A stretch of DNA of 64,000 bases, taken from positions 10,190 to 74,189 of the forward strand of contig NZ_JACRSN010000017.1 in the NCBI RefSeq assembly GCF_014384705.1, in the 5' to 3' direction. Each line of letters begins with the position of its first letter. Position 1 is the stretch's first letter. Position numbers and translations under genes: made by a program. The stretch comes from Yeguia hominis (GTDB taxonomy: Bacteria > Bacillota > Clostridia > Oscillospirales > Acutalibacteraceae). Positions 1-8,342 of this stretch are shown here, piece by piece. Below the pieces are notes generated by a model. The model had not been told where the DNA came from. It was given only the letters and a program-made list of their open reading frames with translations, and did not search any database.

Positions 1-202
1 CGGTTCCATCAAAAAAGGTCGCAGGCAGCAAATAAAGCGCCGAAACAATCTGACCGTCCGCTGACAGGGTCAGCGTCTGGTCCGGGGAAAACACCGTGTC
101 AAAAAAGAATTTGAGCGTCTCCGGCGAATCGCCGAATACCTCCGACCAAAGCCGGATGAGTGTATCGCGCGATTCCCACCGGGCAAATTCAGCCTGCGGC
201 AT
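1..202 (-). CDS. GNAT-family N-acetyltransferase, N-terminal part (runs off the window)
   Basis: Only the first 67 codons are present and the frame stays open to base 1. The start ATG lies inside the end of the preceding gene (14-base overlap), with an AAAGAGGAGG-like ribosome binding site just upstream, so translation is probably coupled. The N-terminal residues (MPQAEFARWESRD, then a LIRLWSEVFGDSPE stretch) resemble the start of clostridial GNAT acetyltransferases, which often open with a helix around an LW..VFGD motif. The acetyl-CoA binding motif would lie outside the window, so the assignment rests on the N-terminus and on its place as the last visible gene of the thyX-tmk operon. The substrate cannot be told. 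Confidence 0.6.
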   Translation of the reverse strand, partial: MPQAEFARWESRDTLIRLWSEVFGDSPETLKFFFDTVFSPDQTLTLSADGQIVSALYLLPATFFDGT

Positions 203-1106
203 CTGCTGCCTCCTCTTTCAGAACGGCGGCGTGCTTTTCGAGAAGCACAGCCGGATAATAGGAAAGCTTCGCCTTCCGGAGTCCTTCTGACCCCATATCT
301 TCCTCACGGTTGATATACTGATATTTTCCAAGCAAATTGGCGGCAAATTCCTGGTTGATTGCGGCATAAAGCCCTTCATAACCGCTGAGCGCTTTTTCAA
401 AATGAAGATCAATGGTATCCGGATTCAGCGCTTCTCCAATCACAAACGAAACCGGTGCGCCGTCGATCCGGATCAGTCCGCCCTCCAGATGCAAGGCATC
501 AAATTCGCGAAGCGCCTTTGCAATCGCACAGTTTTCCATTCGCAGCTCTTCCCCGCATCCGTTTTCACAGCACCACTGCCGGGCGACCGGCAGACAGTCT
601 GCAAGATTGCCTGCGTGAAGCAGCTCAAACGTATAAGAAGGATACATCTTCCGGAAGCGCGCCAAATGGTTTCGCTTGCTGTGATATTTCCGTCCTTTCA
701 GTTCCGCGAGATCTTCTGTGCGGTATACATAGTCAAAGTGATCCCGTTCCGGATAATAGAAAAATCTTCCCGGTTCCGACGCTTCTACCAGCGGCATTTC
801 CGCGTCGGTAATCCCCCAGAGCCGGTACTTTTTGCCGTGCGCCTGGGCGTCTGCAATTGTCGCTTCGATCATCTCGTGCAGATCTCCATCCCCAACCGGC
901 ACATCATAGGCATAGGTTTCTTCGTCGCTGTAACGGATAATCAGAGAATTTCGATATCGGCAGATTTGGGTATCATAGGTGCTGCTCCAAAGATACAGGG
1001 TGCCAAATCCCATTTCGCTCGGAGCAGGTCCGCCGGACTGCATGGTTTGCAGTACCGCTCGTGCCCACTGCGCGTCCTCCAGCGTTGGACGCCTAAAGTC
1101 TAACAT
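189..1106 (-). CDS. DUF2156 (phosphatidylglycerol lysyltransferase C-terminal-like) protein
   Basis: A 305-residue soluble protein with the features of the DUF2156/LPG-synthase C-terminal family, a GNAT-like fold that in MprF proteins transfers an aminoacyl group to lipid. Visible family features are the N-terminal LxFRxPTLED start, a central KGRKYHSKRNHLARF segment (about residues 136-150) and a C-terminal YQYINREEDMG segment (about 259-270). There are no membrane helices, so this is the stand-alone soluble form, whose substrate is not established. The gene overlaps the end of tmk by 7 bases and the following GNAT gene by 14, so it sits in a tightly packed operon. A lipid-modifying role should not be assumed. 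Confidence 0.8.
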   Translation of the reverse strand: MLDFRRPTLEDAQWARAVLQTMQSGGPAPSEMGFGTLYLWSSTYDTQICRYRNSLIIRYSDEETYAYDVPVGDGDLHEMIEATIADAQAHGKKYRLWGITDAEMPLVEASEPGRFFYYPERDHFDYVYRTEDLAELKGRKYHSKRNHLARFRKMYPSYTFELLHAGNLADCLPVARQWCCENGCGEELRMENCAIAKALREFDALHLEGGLIRIDGAPVSFVIGEALNPDTIDLHFEKALSGYEGLYAAINQEFAANLLGKYQYINREEDMGSEGLRKAKLSYYPAVLLEKHAAVLKEEAADAAG

Positions 1107-1771
1107 ATCGGATTCAAAACCTCCTGTGTTTTTTTCAAGATCATTTGGTGGACTTCTTCGATTGGCAGCGGAGCATCCCCGTCAAAACACGGAATCAACG
1201 TCCATCCGCATGCTTTTGCCGCGCCGGCAGCACACATCCGGCATGCAGCAAGATATTGGGAATCTTTTTCGTGGATGTCCTTCTTTTGGCTGTCTCCGCC
1301 ATAGCGTTTTAAAAGAAGCTGCTGCGAAATCTCCGGAAGCATATCAAGATAAAAGACCGCATCCGGCTTGGGCAGCTGAAATTTGTCAAACTCCAAATCA
1401 GAAAGCCACCGGTAGAACGCATTTCTGGATTCTTCCGGCAGTTTTTCCGCCTGGTAGATCATATTGGAAGTCGTATAGCGGTCGGCAAGAATCACCTCTC
1501 CGGCCTGATAGGCGTCCTTCCAAAACCGCTGATAGCTTGCAAACCGGTCAACCGCATAAAATGCGGAAGCAGCATAGGGGCTGACCTGTGCAGGGTCTTC
1601 TCCAAACGCACCGTCCAGATACATCCGCACAAGCGCAGAAGAGGGCTCGCGATAATCCGGAAACGAAATTTTCCGAACCGAATATCCCTGCTTTATTAGG
1701 GCTTCAAAGAGCAGCGCCGTCTGCGTGCCCTTTCCGCTTCCGTCAAGGCCCTCGAGAACGATCAAACTCAC
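1100..1771 (-). CDS. tmk: Thymidylate kinase
   Basis: dTMP kinase phosphorylates dTMP to dTDP with ATP in the cytosol. The 223-residue protein carries the P-loop GLDGSGKGT at residues 8-16 and the DRYTTSN motif (about residues 96-102) that binds the dTMP phosphate. Length is normal for the family (about 200-225). The start is GTG in a GTGA overlap with the thyX stop codon, so the two genes are translationally coupled. Having dTMP synthesis (ThyX) directly upstream makes this a dTTP-supply operon. The region after the DRY motif differs somewhat from the E. coli-type enzyme, as is usual in Clostridia. Confidence 0.93.
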   Translation of the reverse strand: MSLIVLEGLDGSGKGTQTALLFEALIKQGYSVRKISFPDYREPSSALVRMYLDGAFGEDPAQVSPYAASAFYAVDRFASYQRFWKDAYQAGEVILADRYTTSNMIYQAEKLPEESRNAFYRWLSDLEFDKFQLPKPDAVFYLDMLPEISQQLLLKRYGGDSQKKDIHEKDSQYLAACRMCAAGAAKACGWTLIPCFDGDAPLPIEEVHQMILKKTQEVLNPIC

Positions 1772-2550
1772 AGGACCGCCTCCTCGTCCGTACCGAGAAA
1801 TTCTTTCCGCAGCTGCGCCGCCTTTCCGCAGGACATCTTGCCTTCCGGACAGGCACCGCGCAAACAGGCTGGACCGGCGCTATGAAACAGATGCGGCGCC
1901 TGCTCTTTGACAAGCCGCAGCATCTCACAGGCAACCTCGCGAATTTCCCACTGCGCCCGGCTGCAGCAGCGCAATGCAAAAAAGTTCATCAGCGATCTTG
2001 CATTAAACGTGCAGATTATTTTCGTTTCGCAGGCATTCGGCAGCACGAATCTGGCGTCTTCAATCGCCTTCTTTTCCGCCGCGCGAGCCGCCGCCTTCTC
2101 TTCCATGCCGTTTGCAAGGAAGGTTTCGAGATGGCGTTTTTTGAGAACCGCCGTTAGCGATTCATAGTGGAGCTGGTCTTCCTGCATCGCACGGAGATAT
2201 TCTTCCTTTGCCTCCGGAATGGCGGCAATCTCCGGCGGAACCACATAGGAAAACTGCTTTTCCACCACGTACCGCTGGCTCTGCACGCTGAAGGACGCAA
2301 TCCGGTGACGTGTAATCTGTGCAAGCAGCGCCCGGGAAACCCCTTCAATACCAAAGGTAAAGGAAACGTGCTCAATCGGGCTTTGATGGCCGATTTCTGT
2401 CAGCATATCGATAAAACGATCGGTTTTTTCCGACGTCAGGCCGTCCATCACCGTGTTAATTGAGGCGGGAGAATAACAAAGCTTTGCAGCGGAGGCAATC
2501 AATTTTTCCGGCATCTCCGTACAGGCTAACAGGGTCACTTTGGGCATCAT
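1768..2550 (-). CDS. thyX: Flavin-dependent thymidylate synthase ThyX
   Basis: ThyX makes dTMP from dUMP using methylenetetrahydrofolate, FAD and NADPH. The family signature RHRxxSxxxxSQRY is clear at residues 81-94 (RHRIASFSVQSQRY), and the 260-residue length is normal. A second ATG directly follows the first (start 2550 or 2547); the GAGGTGG ribosome binding site fits the second slightly better. It is the first gene of the thyX-tmk-DUF2156-GNAT operon and has its own sigma-A type promoter. The same strand continues without gaps into tmk. No thyA-like gene is visible in the window. Confidence 0.95.
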   Translation of the reverse strand: MMPKVTLLACTEMPEKLIASAAKLCYSPASINTVMDGLTSEKTDRFIDMLTEIGHQSPIEHVSFTFGIEGVSRALLAQITRHRIASFSVQSQRYVVEKQFSYVVPPEIAAIPEAKEEYLRAMQEDQLHYESLTAVLKKRHLETFLANGMEEKAAARAAEKKAIEDARFVLPNACETKIICTFNARSLMNFFALRCCSRAQWEIREVACEMLRLVKEQAPHLFHSAGPACLRGACPEGKMSCGKAAQLRKEFLGTDEEAVL

Positions 2551-2577
2551 ACCACCTCATTTTACAAATTCTATTTT

Positions 2578-2606
2578 ATTATAACAAACTTCCGCCTCTT
2601 TTGCAA
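2578..2606 (-). promoter_or_regulatory. Sigma-A promoter of the thyX operon
   Basis: On the minus strand TTGCAA (2606-2601), a 17-base spacer and a perfect TATAAT (2583-2578) lie 28 bases before the thyX start. No operator or riboswitch fold was noticed between promoter and gene. Confidence 0.8.
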
Positions 2607-2744
2607 ATCTATCCGAAGTGGAAAGCTTTAATATTTTCTTAGAATTTGCGCTTTTTCATTGCATATCCCAAGCCGGTTCTTTCGTATAGTAGTTACCGGA
2701 CGATTCTTTTTTGAATTTTGGTGTGCCGGAAAGGACAGATGCAG

Positions 2745-3395
2745 ATGGAAACCTATCCGTTTGAAGTAAAACCGCTTCCCTACCCGATTCACGCATTAGA
2801 ACCGCAGCTTGACGCCAGAACCATGACCCTGCACCACGATAAACATTATGCGTCTTATGTGGACACCTTAAACCATACGCTGCAAAAATTTCCGCGTTAT
2901 CAGGGTTTTAGTCTGACACAGCTGCTCAGCTGCTGCCTCAAGCTGCCGCAGGAGGCGCAAAGAGCCGTCCGGCGCAGCGCCGGCGGGGTCTATAATCACG
3001 AACTCTATTTCGCAGGAATGGCGCCGCACTCGAACCGAAACGCATTTTGCGCACTTTCTATCGCAATCGACCAGTGCTTTGGCAGCTTTGAGCGGTTTCA
3101 CAAACAATTTACCGAAGCCGGAAAAGCTGTGTTCGGATCCGGTTGGGTCAGTCTTTCTGCCGCACAAAACGGACGGCTTTTTTTAGAACAGCTGCCGAAT
3201 CAGGATACCAGCGCCGCGCACAGGGCAACGTCCATTTTGCTTTTAGACTGTTGGGAGCATGCGTATTATTTAGAGTACCAAAACCGGCGCGCGGAATACA
3301 TCGAAGCCTGGTTTTCGATCATTTCTTGGGAACAGGCTGAACGCCGCTATCTTGCTGCAAGAATTTATCCGGGCCAGGAAGCCGACCGGCCTTAA
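2745..3395 (+). CDS. Iron/manganese superoxide dismutase family protein
   Basis: Superoxide dismutase turns superoxide into H2O2 and O2 at a mononuclear Fe or Mn site. Counting from the chosen ATG (216 residues), the ligands are visible: His in LHHDKHYASYV (residues 26-36 region, with the active-site Tyr), His in GGVYNHELYF, and Asp and His in DCWEHAYY. Two usually strong positions differ: GGH has become GGV, and the FW after the second ligand is YF. The start at 2745 follows GGAAAGGA by 9 bases; the ATG at 2739 and a TTG at 2718 are less well spaced. The gene stands alone between two minus-strand operons and ends before a terminator hairpin. Metal preference cannot be told. Confidence 0.85.
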   Translation: METYPFEVKPLPYPIHALEPQLDARTMTLHHDKHYASYVDTLNHTLQKFPRYQGFSLTQLLSCCLKLPQEAQRAVRRSAGGVYNHELYFAGMAPHSNRNAFCALSIAIDQCFGSFERFHKQFTEAGKAVFGSGWVSLSAAQNGRLFLEQLPNQDTSAAHRATSILLLDCWEHAYYLEYQNRRAEYIEAWFSIISWEQAERRYLAARIYPGQEADRP

Positions 3396-3456
3396 CTGCC
3401 TGCGGCGCCACAGGCACTGTTCAGCACCGCGAAAAATTTTCCGGCTTGCAAAAATC

Positions 3457-3500
3457 AAACGGCTTGCCGCCTGTTTTTACAGATGGCAAGCCGTTTTGTA
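3457..3500. terminator. Probable bidirectional terminator between sod and the GH42 gene
   Basis: A 12-bp perfect inverted repeat (AAACGGCTTGCC at 3457-3468 and its complement at 3485-3496) with a 16-base loop. TTTT follows on the plus strand, and the minus strand also runs into a T-rich stretch, so the hairpin can serve the convergent SOD and GH42 transcripts. Confidence 0.7.
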
Positions 3501-3653
3501 TATTGTATTTTAGGGCAGTTTTTCTGATGGCGCCAGATTTCTCATACGAACTGGTTTTCATCGCATGCATAGCCGGTATTTTCTGATCCTGCAAAACGGA
3601 GACCACGGTTTCACCCCTTTCAAAAAGCCAAACCGTATTTTGCAAAACAAGTC

Positions 3654-5690
3654 TTATTCCGTCAAAATCCGAACCCCAAACGGCGGCAACGTCAGCTTGG
3701 AAACCGGCTCTCCGGTCATGACATCCCGCATTTCGCTCGGCAGCACCATCGAAGCTTCGCTGTCATTGTAATTCTCCACAAAAACAAGATCCTGTTCTCC
3801 GGTCCGCCGGTGCGCCGTCACGCCATAAGGCAGGTCAATTGCAAGCGCACGGGAAAGCTTGAGCTTATCCGCCAGGAACGAATAGAACGAACGATAGAAG
3901 CTCGATTCCAGACGCGCCGCAATATAATAAGCGCGCCCCTTTCCATAGTGGTTGAGCGTAAATGCCGGCGATCCTTTATAATAATCGTCTCCGTAAACGG
4001 CGAGCGCCTTTGCACCGTTGAGATGGACAACATCGCAAAGCTCTGTGACCTCATAGCTTTTTTGCAGCATGAAGTCGTTGCTGGTCACCATAAAGTTTTT
4101 CTGGCCGTCATAAAGCGCATCGGTCTCTTCAATCACCAGTCCAAACACATCGCTCATACCGTCGCCGGGCGTTTTCCCGAGGTAACAAAGATCCGTATCA
4201 TTGACGATACCGCTCCAGTAGGTTCCGACCAGTGTTCCGCCGTTTTCGACAAACTGTTTGAGTTTTTCTGCAATGGACCCGCGGTAGAGATAAAGCATCG
4301 GGGCAACAATCAGCCGATACTGAGAAAGATCCGCATCCATATCCGGCAAATCGACCTGAATACCCTGTTCCCAGAATGCGCGGTGATGTTTGACGACTGT
4401 TTCCAGATAATGGATTCCGCAATTGCGCGGCCCGCGGGATTCTTCGATCGCCCAGCGGTTTTCCCAGTCGTACAGCACCGCGACTTCCGGCATTACTTCC
4501 GTTTTAAGAACCAGCGGATCGAGCTTTTCCAGATAAGAGCCAACCTGTGTAACCTCTCGGAAGACACGCGTATCCGCAGTTCCGTCATGACCGACGACTG
4601 CGCCGTGGAATTTTTCAAAAGAGCCGCGGCTTTTTCTCCACTGGAAGTACATCACAGAGTCTGCGCCGTGCGCTACCGCCTGCATGGAAGACAAAAGATG
4701 CATACCCGGGCGTTTCTGCTTGGAGACATCGGTCCAGTTCATCACGCTCGGCGAGCTTTCCATCAGCAAAAACGGCTGCCGCTTAATGGACCGCATCAGA
4801 TCGTGGCTGCACGCCGCAAAGGACGCAACACCGATCGGGTCGTTGTTGTGCCAGAGCGGATAGTTATCCCAGGAAACAATATCGAGTGCATCGGCAAATT
4901 TATGATAGTCAAGGCCGTCGTAAAATCCCATCAGATTCGTCGTTACCGGAAGATCCGGTTCGACCGACTTGACGGCGTCGATTTCGCCCTTCATAAAATT
5001 GACCGTCTGATGCGTTACAAAGCGTTTCCAGTCCAGAACCAGTCCGTGAACACTCATTTCTCCGTTCGGAACCGGTGCATGGATCTGTTCCCAGTCGGTA
5101 TACTGATGGCTCCAGAAATACGTCCACCAGGCATGGTTGAGGTTCTCAAGGGAACCGTATTTTTTCTTCAGCCATTTCCGGAATGCCGCCTGACAGAGCG
5201 GACAGTAGCACTCCCCGCCGTATTCGTTGGAAATGTGCCAGAGGATTACACCCGGATGCGCTGCATAACGCTGCGCAAGCATCCGGTCGAGTTTCTGCAC
5301 CTTCTCGCGGTAAACCGGCGAGGTATAGCAGTGATTGTGCCGCTCGCCGCTCAAATCGCGAACCAGATTTTTCGAAACCCGGCGGACTTCCGGATATTTT
5401 TCGCTCAGCCAAAGCGGTTTGGCGCCGCTCGGCGTAGCGAGATTTACCCGAATTCCGGCATAATACAGCCGGTCGATCGTCTCGTCCATCCACTGAAAAT
5501 CATATTCGCCCTCCTTGGGCTCCAGTGCTGCCCAGGAAAAAATCCCCAACGAAACGCAGTTGATGCCGGCTTTCTGCATCAGCTCGATATCCTCTTTTTG
5601 GACAATATCCGGATACCGAAGCCACTGCTCCGGATTATAATCTGCGCCGTGCAGCAGATGCGGAAATTTGGAAATCACAGAATGGTTCAT
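3654..5690 (-). CDS. Glycoside hydrolase family 42 beta-galactosidase
   Basis: A 678-residue intracellular GH42 enzyme (no signal peptide) that releases galactose from beta-galactosides by a retaining mechanism. The acid/base Glu156 is in HISNEYGG and the nucleophile Glu311 in FLLMESSPS. The four cysteines of the GH42 zinc cluster are present (C121 in HNHCY, and C161, C163, C166 in ECYCPLC). The N-terminal barrel is followed by the trimerisation domain (YRLIVAPMLYLY, about residue 430 onward) and a small beta domain ending GVRILTE. AGGAGG lies 10 bases before the ATG. It is the last gene of a minus-strand run with a sugar-type transporter, 30 bases after thpR, which suggests galactoside uptake and breakdown. 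Confidence 0.93.
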   Translation of the reverse strand: MNHSVISKFPHLLHGADYNPEQWLRYPDIVQKEDIELMQKAGINCVSLGIFSWAALEPKEGEYDFQWMDETIDRLYYAGIRVNLATPSGAKPLWLSEKYPEVRRVSKNLVRDLSGERHNHCYTSPVYREKVQKLDRMLAQRYAAHPGVILWHISNEYGGECYCPLCQAAFRKWLKKKYGSLENLNHAWWTYFWSHQYTDWEQIHAPVPNGEMSVHGLVLDWKRFVTHQTVNFMKGEIDAVKSVEPDLPVTTNLMGFYDGLDYHKFADALDIVSWDNYPLWHNNDPIGVASFAACSHDLMRSIKRQPFLLMESSPSVMNWTDVSKQKRPGMHLLSSMQAVAHGADSVMYFQWRKSRGSFEKFHGAVVGHDGTADTRVFREVTQVGSYLEKLDPLVLKTEVMPEVAVLYDWENRWAIEESRGPRNCGIHYLETVVKHHRAFWEQGIQVDLPDMDADLSQYRLIVAPMLYLYRGSIAEKLKQFVENGGTLVGTYWSGIVNDTDLCYLGKTPGDGMSDVFGLVIEETDALYDGQKNFMVTSNDFMLQKSYEVTELCDVVHLNGAKALAVYGDDYYKGSPAFTLNHYGKGRAYYIAARLESSFYRSFYSFLADKLKLSRALAIDLPYGVTAHRRTGEQDLVFVENYNDSEASMVLPSEMRDVMTGEPVSKLTLPPFGVRILTE

Positions 5691-5720
5691 AAATACAGTC
5701 CTCCTAACGGTTCCATATGA

Positions 5721-6245
5721 TTATAAAAGCTGCCGGTGCAGCTCCGTATAGGTTAGAATTCCATTCCGGCGTTCAGAGCACATCAGGCTGTACGAAGAAA
5801 CCGGAATCTCCATCGGCGGCAAGAGGTCTGCGCACGCTGAAAATGCAGCGTCCGTAAGCCGCATGCCGCGGCCAAGCGTCAGGTGCGGCCGAAATGCACG
5901 GGATTCGATTGGAAATCCGGAAGCGCGCAACGCTTTGCAAAGCATGGCTCGCAGCTTTTGCAGTTCCGGATTCGGCATGACACCAGCCCAATAAAGATCT
6001 CCCTGCGGCCGGCGAAAGCGTCCGATAGACGCCGCAGTAAGCGAAAATCCAGACGCCGAATGCATGGCACTTTGGATTGCCGGAACCCGATCCGGCGGAA
6101 CCTCTCCCAAAAAGACCAGCGTCAAATGAAAATTCTCCCGCCGGGTTATGCTGCCGCTGCCAGCCATTTCCCGCAGCGCACAGGCAGCAGAAAAAAGCCG
6201 GTCTTTGACTGTCTCAGGAAAATTAATTGCTAAAAACAGACGCAT
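5721..6245 (-). CDS. thpR: RNA 2',3'-cyclic phosphodiesterase
   Basis: A 174-residue member of the 2H phosphoesterase family (older name 2'-5' RNA ligase), which opens 2',3'-cyclic phosphate ends of RNA. Both catalytic HxTx motifs are present: HLTLVFLG from His40 and HLTLGR from His121. The MRLFLAINFP start is typical. The gene follows the GDPD gene by 3 bases and precedes the GH42 gene by 30, so it is co-transcribed with genes of unrelated function. Confidence 0.92.
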   Translation of the reverse strand: MRLFLAINFPETVKDRLFSAACALREMAGSGSITRRENFHLTLVFLGEVPPDRVPAIQSAMHSASGFSLTAASIGRFRRPQGDLYWAGVMPNPELQKLRAMLCKALRASGFPIESRAFRPHLTLGRGMRLTDAAFSACADLLPPMEIPVSSYSLMCSERRNGILTYTELHRQLL

Positions 6246-6248
6246 TGC

Positions 6249-7061
6249 TCATTCCTCTTCTTTGGGAAAAGTCTCGAAAATAACGGCGTCATAAAACGCA
6301 GGAACTGCCGCCCGTTCTTTGTCGCCGCGTGCTGTCCAGGCCACAAGAATCGGCCGGAAAAATGTCCGGCAAAACCAGAATCCAAACGTATCGGCTTTAA
6401 AATCAAATGCGATAAAGTCGGGTCTTCCGAGACAATTCACCAGAAGATTACGCAGTGCAAACGCTTCATACCCCTTTAGGCCTTCTTCTCCTTTGCGTGC
6501 ATTGGCCGACAGCTGTCCGCGCAAATTTGCGGGACGGTTTTTCCGAAACCAGCGCACCGCAAACGGAGAAAACGATTCGTAGCACACGTTTCCGGGATAA
6601 CGGTCAAACTGCTCTGCGGTTTTCTGACAAAGCAGCGGCAGATCTTTTCCGGCATAAGGCTTGATCTCACAGACAACCGGAAGATCTCCCAAAACTGGAA
6701 GCACTTCCTCGAGCAGCGGAATCCGCTCGCTGGTCCCGGCAAGAGAACAGGTACGCACTTCTTCATACGTACACGCTGCCACCGGACGGTCTACGCCGCA
6801 CATCCGCAGAAGCGTACGGTCATGAAAGACCACCAATTTTCCGTCCTTTGTAAACTGCACATCGAGCTCCACCCCGACGCCTTTTTCGCGTGCTGCCCGA
6901 AATGCGGCCAACGAATTCTCAGGAATTTCGCCGCCATGCAGTCCGCGGTGGGCAAATTCCCGCACCCATCCGGCCTCGCGCCTTGCGCCCGGATGAATCA
7001 GATAAAGCAGCAGGATCAGACATCCTACGAGTACATCAAACAGGATCCACAAAATCCACAC
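6249..7061 (-). CDS. Membrane-anchored glycerophosphodiester phosphodiesterase
   Basis: A 270-residue protein with one N-terminal membrane helix (residues 2-22) and a GDPD domain that hydrolyses glycerophosphodiesters to glycerol-3-phosphate and an alcohol. The catalytic signature is intact: HRG at 38-40, PENS at 47-50, the metal ligands in ELD at 65-67, and HD at 80-81. Few charged residues precede the helix, while ARRE follows it, so the orientation of the domain is uncertain. It lies 3 bases after the MFS gene and 3 bases before thpR. A role in lipid or teichoic-acid turnover is possible but not shown. Confidence 0.9.
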   Translation of the reverse strand: MWILWILFDVLVGCLILLLYLIHPGARREAGWVREFAHRGLHGGEIPENSLAAFRAAREKGVGVELDVQFTKDGKLVVFHDRTLLRMCGVDRPVAACTYEEVRTCSLAGTSERIPLLEEVLPVLGDLPVVCEIKPYAGKDLPLLCQKTAEQFDRYPGNVCYESFSPFAVRWFRKNRPANLRGQLSANARKGEEGLKGYEAFALRNLLVNCLGRPDFIAFDFKADTFGFWFCRTFFRPILVAWTARGDKERAAVPAFYDAVIFETFPKEEE

Positions 7062-7064
7062 GGT

Positions 7065-8342
7065 TTATTCCTCCACATCCAGCATCTCAAGCTTATCCTT
7101 AGGCAAAACCGGCCTGCTGTCTCCGTGCCGGACACCGCACATCGTGCAAAAGGCAATCGTGACAAATAAAACCGCATACGGGAACAGCGTCCAATAGCCG
7201 ACATATTGCAGCAAAAATCCCGAAAGAATCGGCGTTAAAATCTGCGCCGCCATAGAAAACGCGTAGTAATATCCCGTATATCTGCCGACATCCGACCCTT
7301 TTGCCATTTCCACTACCATCGGATAAGAGTTGACGTTGATCGAGGCCCAGCCGATTCCGGTTAAAATAAAGAGCACAATCATAAACCAGTGGTACCGCGT
7401 AAATGCAAAAGCAGCGCCAAACGAGACAAACAACAGCGCAACACCGATGAGAATCGTCTTTTTCCGGCCAATTCGGGTTGCAAGGAATCCGACCGGCAAA
7501 TACGAGAGTACCGCCGCAACCGTTGCGACCATCATCAGCGAAGCAAAACCGCCGCCTTCAATCTGCAGATAATCCTGCGCATATTTTGAAAACGACGTCG
7601 TGACCGCATTATATCCCATGTACCACATGGTAACGGATATGAGAATTAAGATGAGACTTTTCCGCACGTCGCGCGGCATTTTTTCATCAGACTCTGCAGC
7701 TGGTTCGTCGGAAGACTCCAAAGCTTCCATTGCAGCCACTTCACCGGCGAGTTTCTTTTCGCGGATCGTCAGCACCAGCACCAACACAGATAGCAGCATC
7801 AGTCCGGCAACAATCGCATAAATTGGAAAATAATCCGGTTTTTCGGATTTGGGAACCAAAACGGCAATCAATGCAAGAGAAATCACGCTGCCAACTGCGC
7901 CCATCAGATTGATCACCGCATTCGCCTTTGAGCGGAGCGGCTTCGGCGTAAGATCCGGCATCAGCGCAACCGCCGGAGAACGATAGGTGCTCATGAAGAG
8001 CAGCGTTGCCATCAGCGCAAGGAAAAAGAGAATTGGCCGGACAAGATGATCCGCCACCGGGATCAGCAGCATGAAAATCACCGCACCGATGGTTCCAAAA
8101 AGGATATATGGCGTCCGTCGGCCAAGGCGCGTATTGGTTTTATCGGAGAGCGTTCCAAACAGCGGCAGCAAGAACAGCGCAAGCACATTGTCAAGCGCCA
8201 TAATCACGCCCGACCAGGTATGGTCAATCTGAAACGTATTCTTTAGAATCAATGGAATGATGCTGTCATAAAGCTGCCAGAATGCACAGATCGAAAGAAA
8301 CGCCAGTCCGACAAAAAACGTCCGCTTATAATTCAGCTTCAT
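7065..8342 (-). CDS. MFS transporter of the sugar:cation symporter (GPH/SLC45-like) type
   Basis: About 425 residues with 12 predicted membrane helices and a hydrophilic, acidic central loop (about residues 205-225). The loop between helices 2 and 3 reads GTLSDKTNTRLGRRTPYI, characteristic of the GPH/SLC45-like branch that carries sugars with cations. A second MFS-like motif, RIGRKK, lies in the C-terminal half. I place the start at the ATG at 8342 because GGAGGAAGG sits just before it; an upstream in-frame TTG at 8357 lies inside that ribosome binding site. First gene of the run ending in the GH42 beta-galactosidase, so a galactoside substrate is a reasonable guess, not proven. Confidence 0.85.
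   Translation of the reverse strand: MKLNYKRTFFVGLAFLSICAFWQLYDSIIPLILKNTFQIDHTWSGVIMALDNVLALFLLPLFGTLSDKTNTRLGRRTPYILFGTIGAVIFMLLIPVADHLVRPILFFLALMATLLFMSTYRSPAVALMPDLTPKPLRSKANAVINLMGAVGSVISLALIAVLVPKSEKPDYFPIYAIVAGLMLLSVLVLVLTIREKKLAGEVAAMEALESSDEPAAESDEKMPRDVRKSLILILISVTMWYMGYNAVTTSFSKYAQDYLQIEGGGFASLMMVATVAAVLSYLPVGFLATRIGRKKTILIGVALLFVSFGAAFAFTRYHWFMIVLFILTGIGWASINVNSYPMVVEMAKGSDVGRYTGYYYAFSMAAQILTPILSGFLLQYVGYWTLFPYAVLFVTIAFCTMCGVRHGDSRPVLPKDKLEMLDVEE

Noticed and set aside
2658..2695. Sigma-A promoter for the sod gene (TTGCAT and TATAGT)
   Set aside because: The spacer is 20 bases, too long to call without data.
3810..5720. A 636-codon plus-strand frame opposite the GH42 gene
   Set aside because: Antisense shadow of GH42, whose catalytic residues and zinc cysteines are all present on the minus strand.
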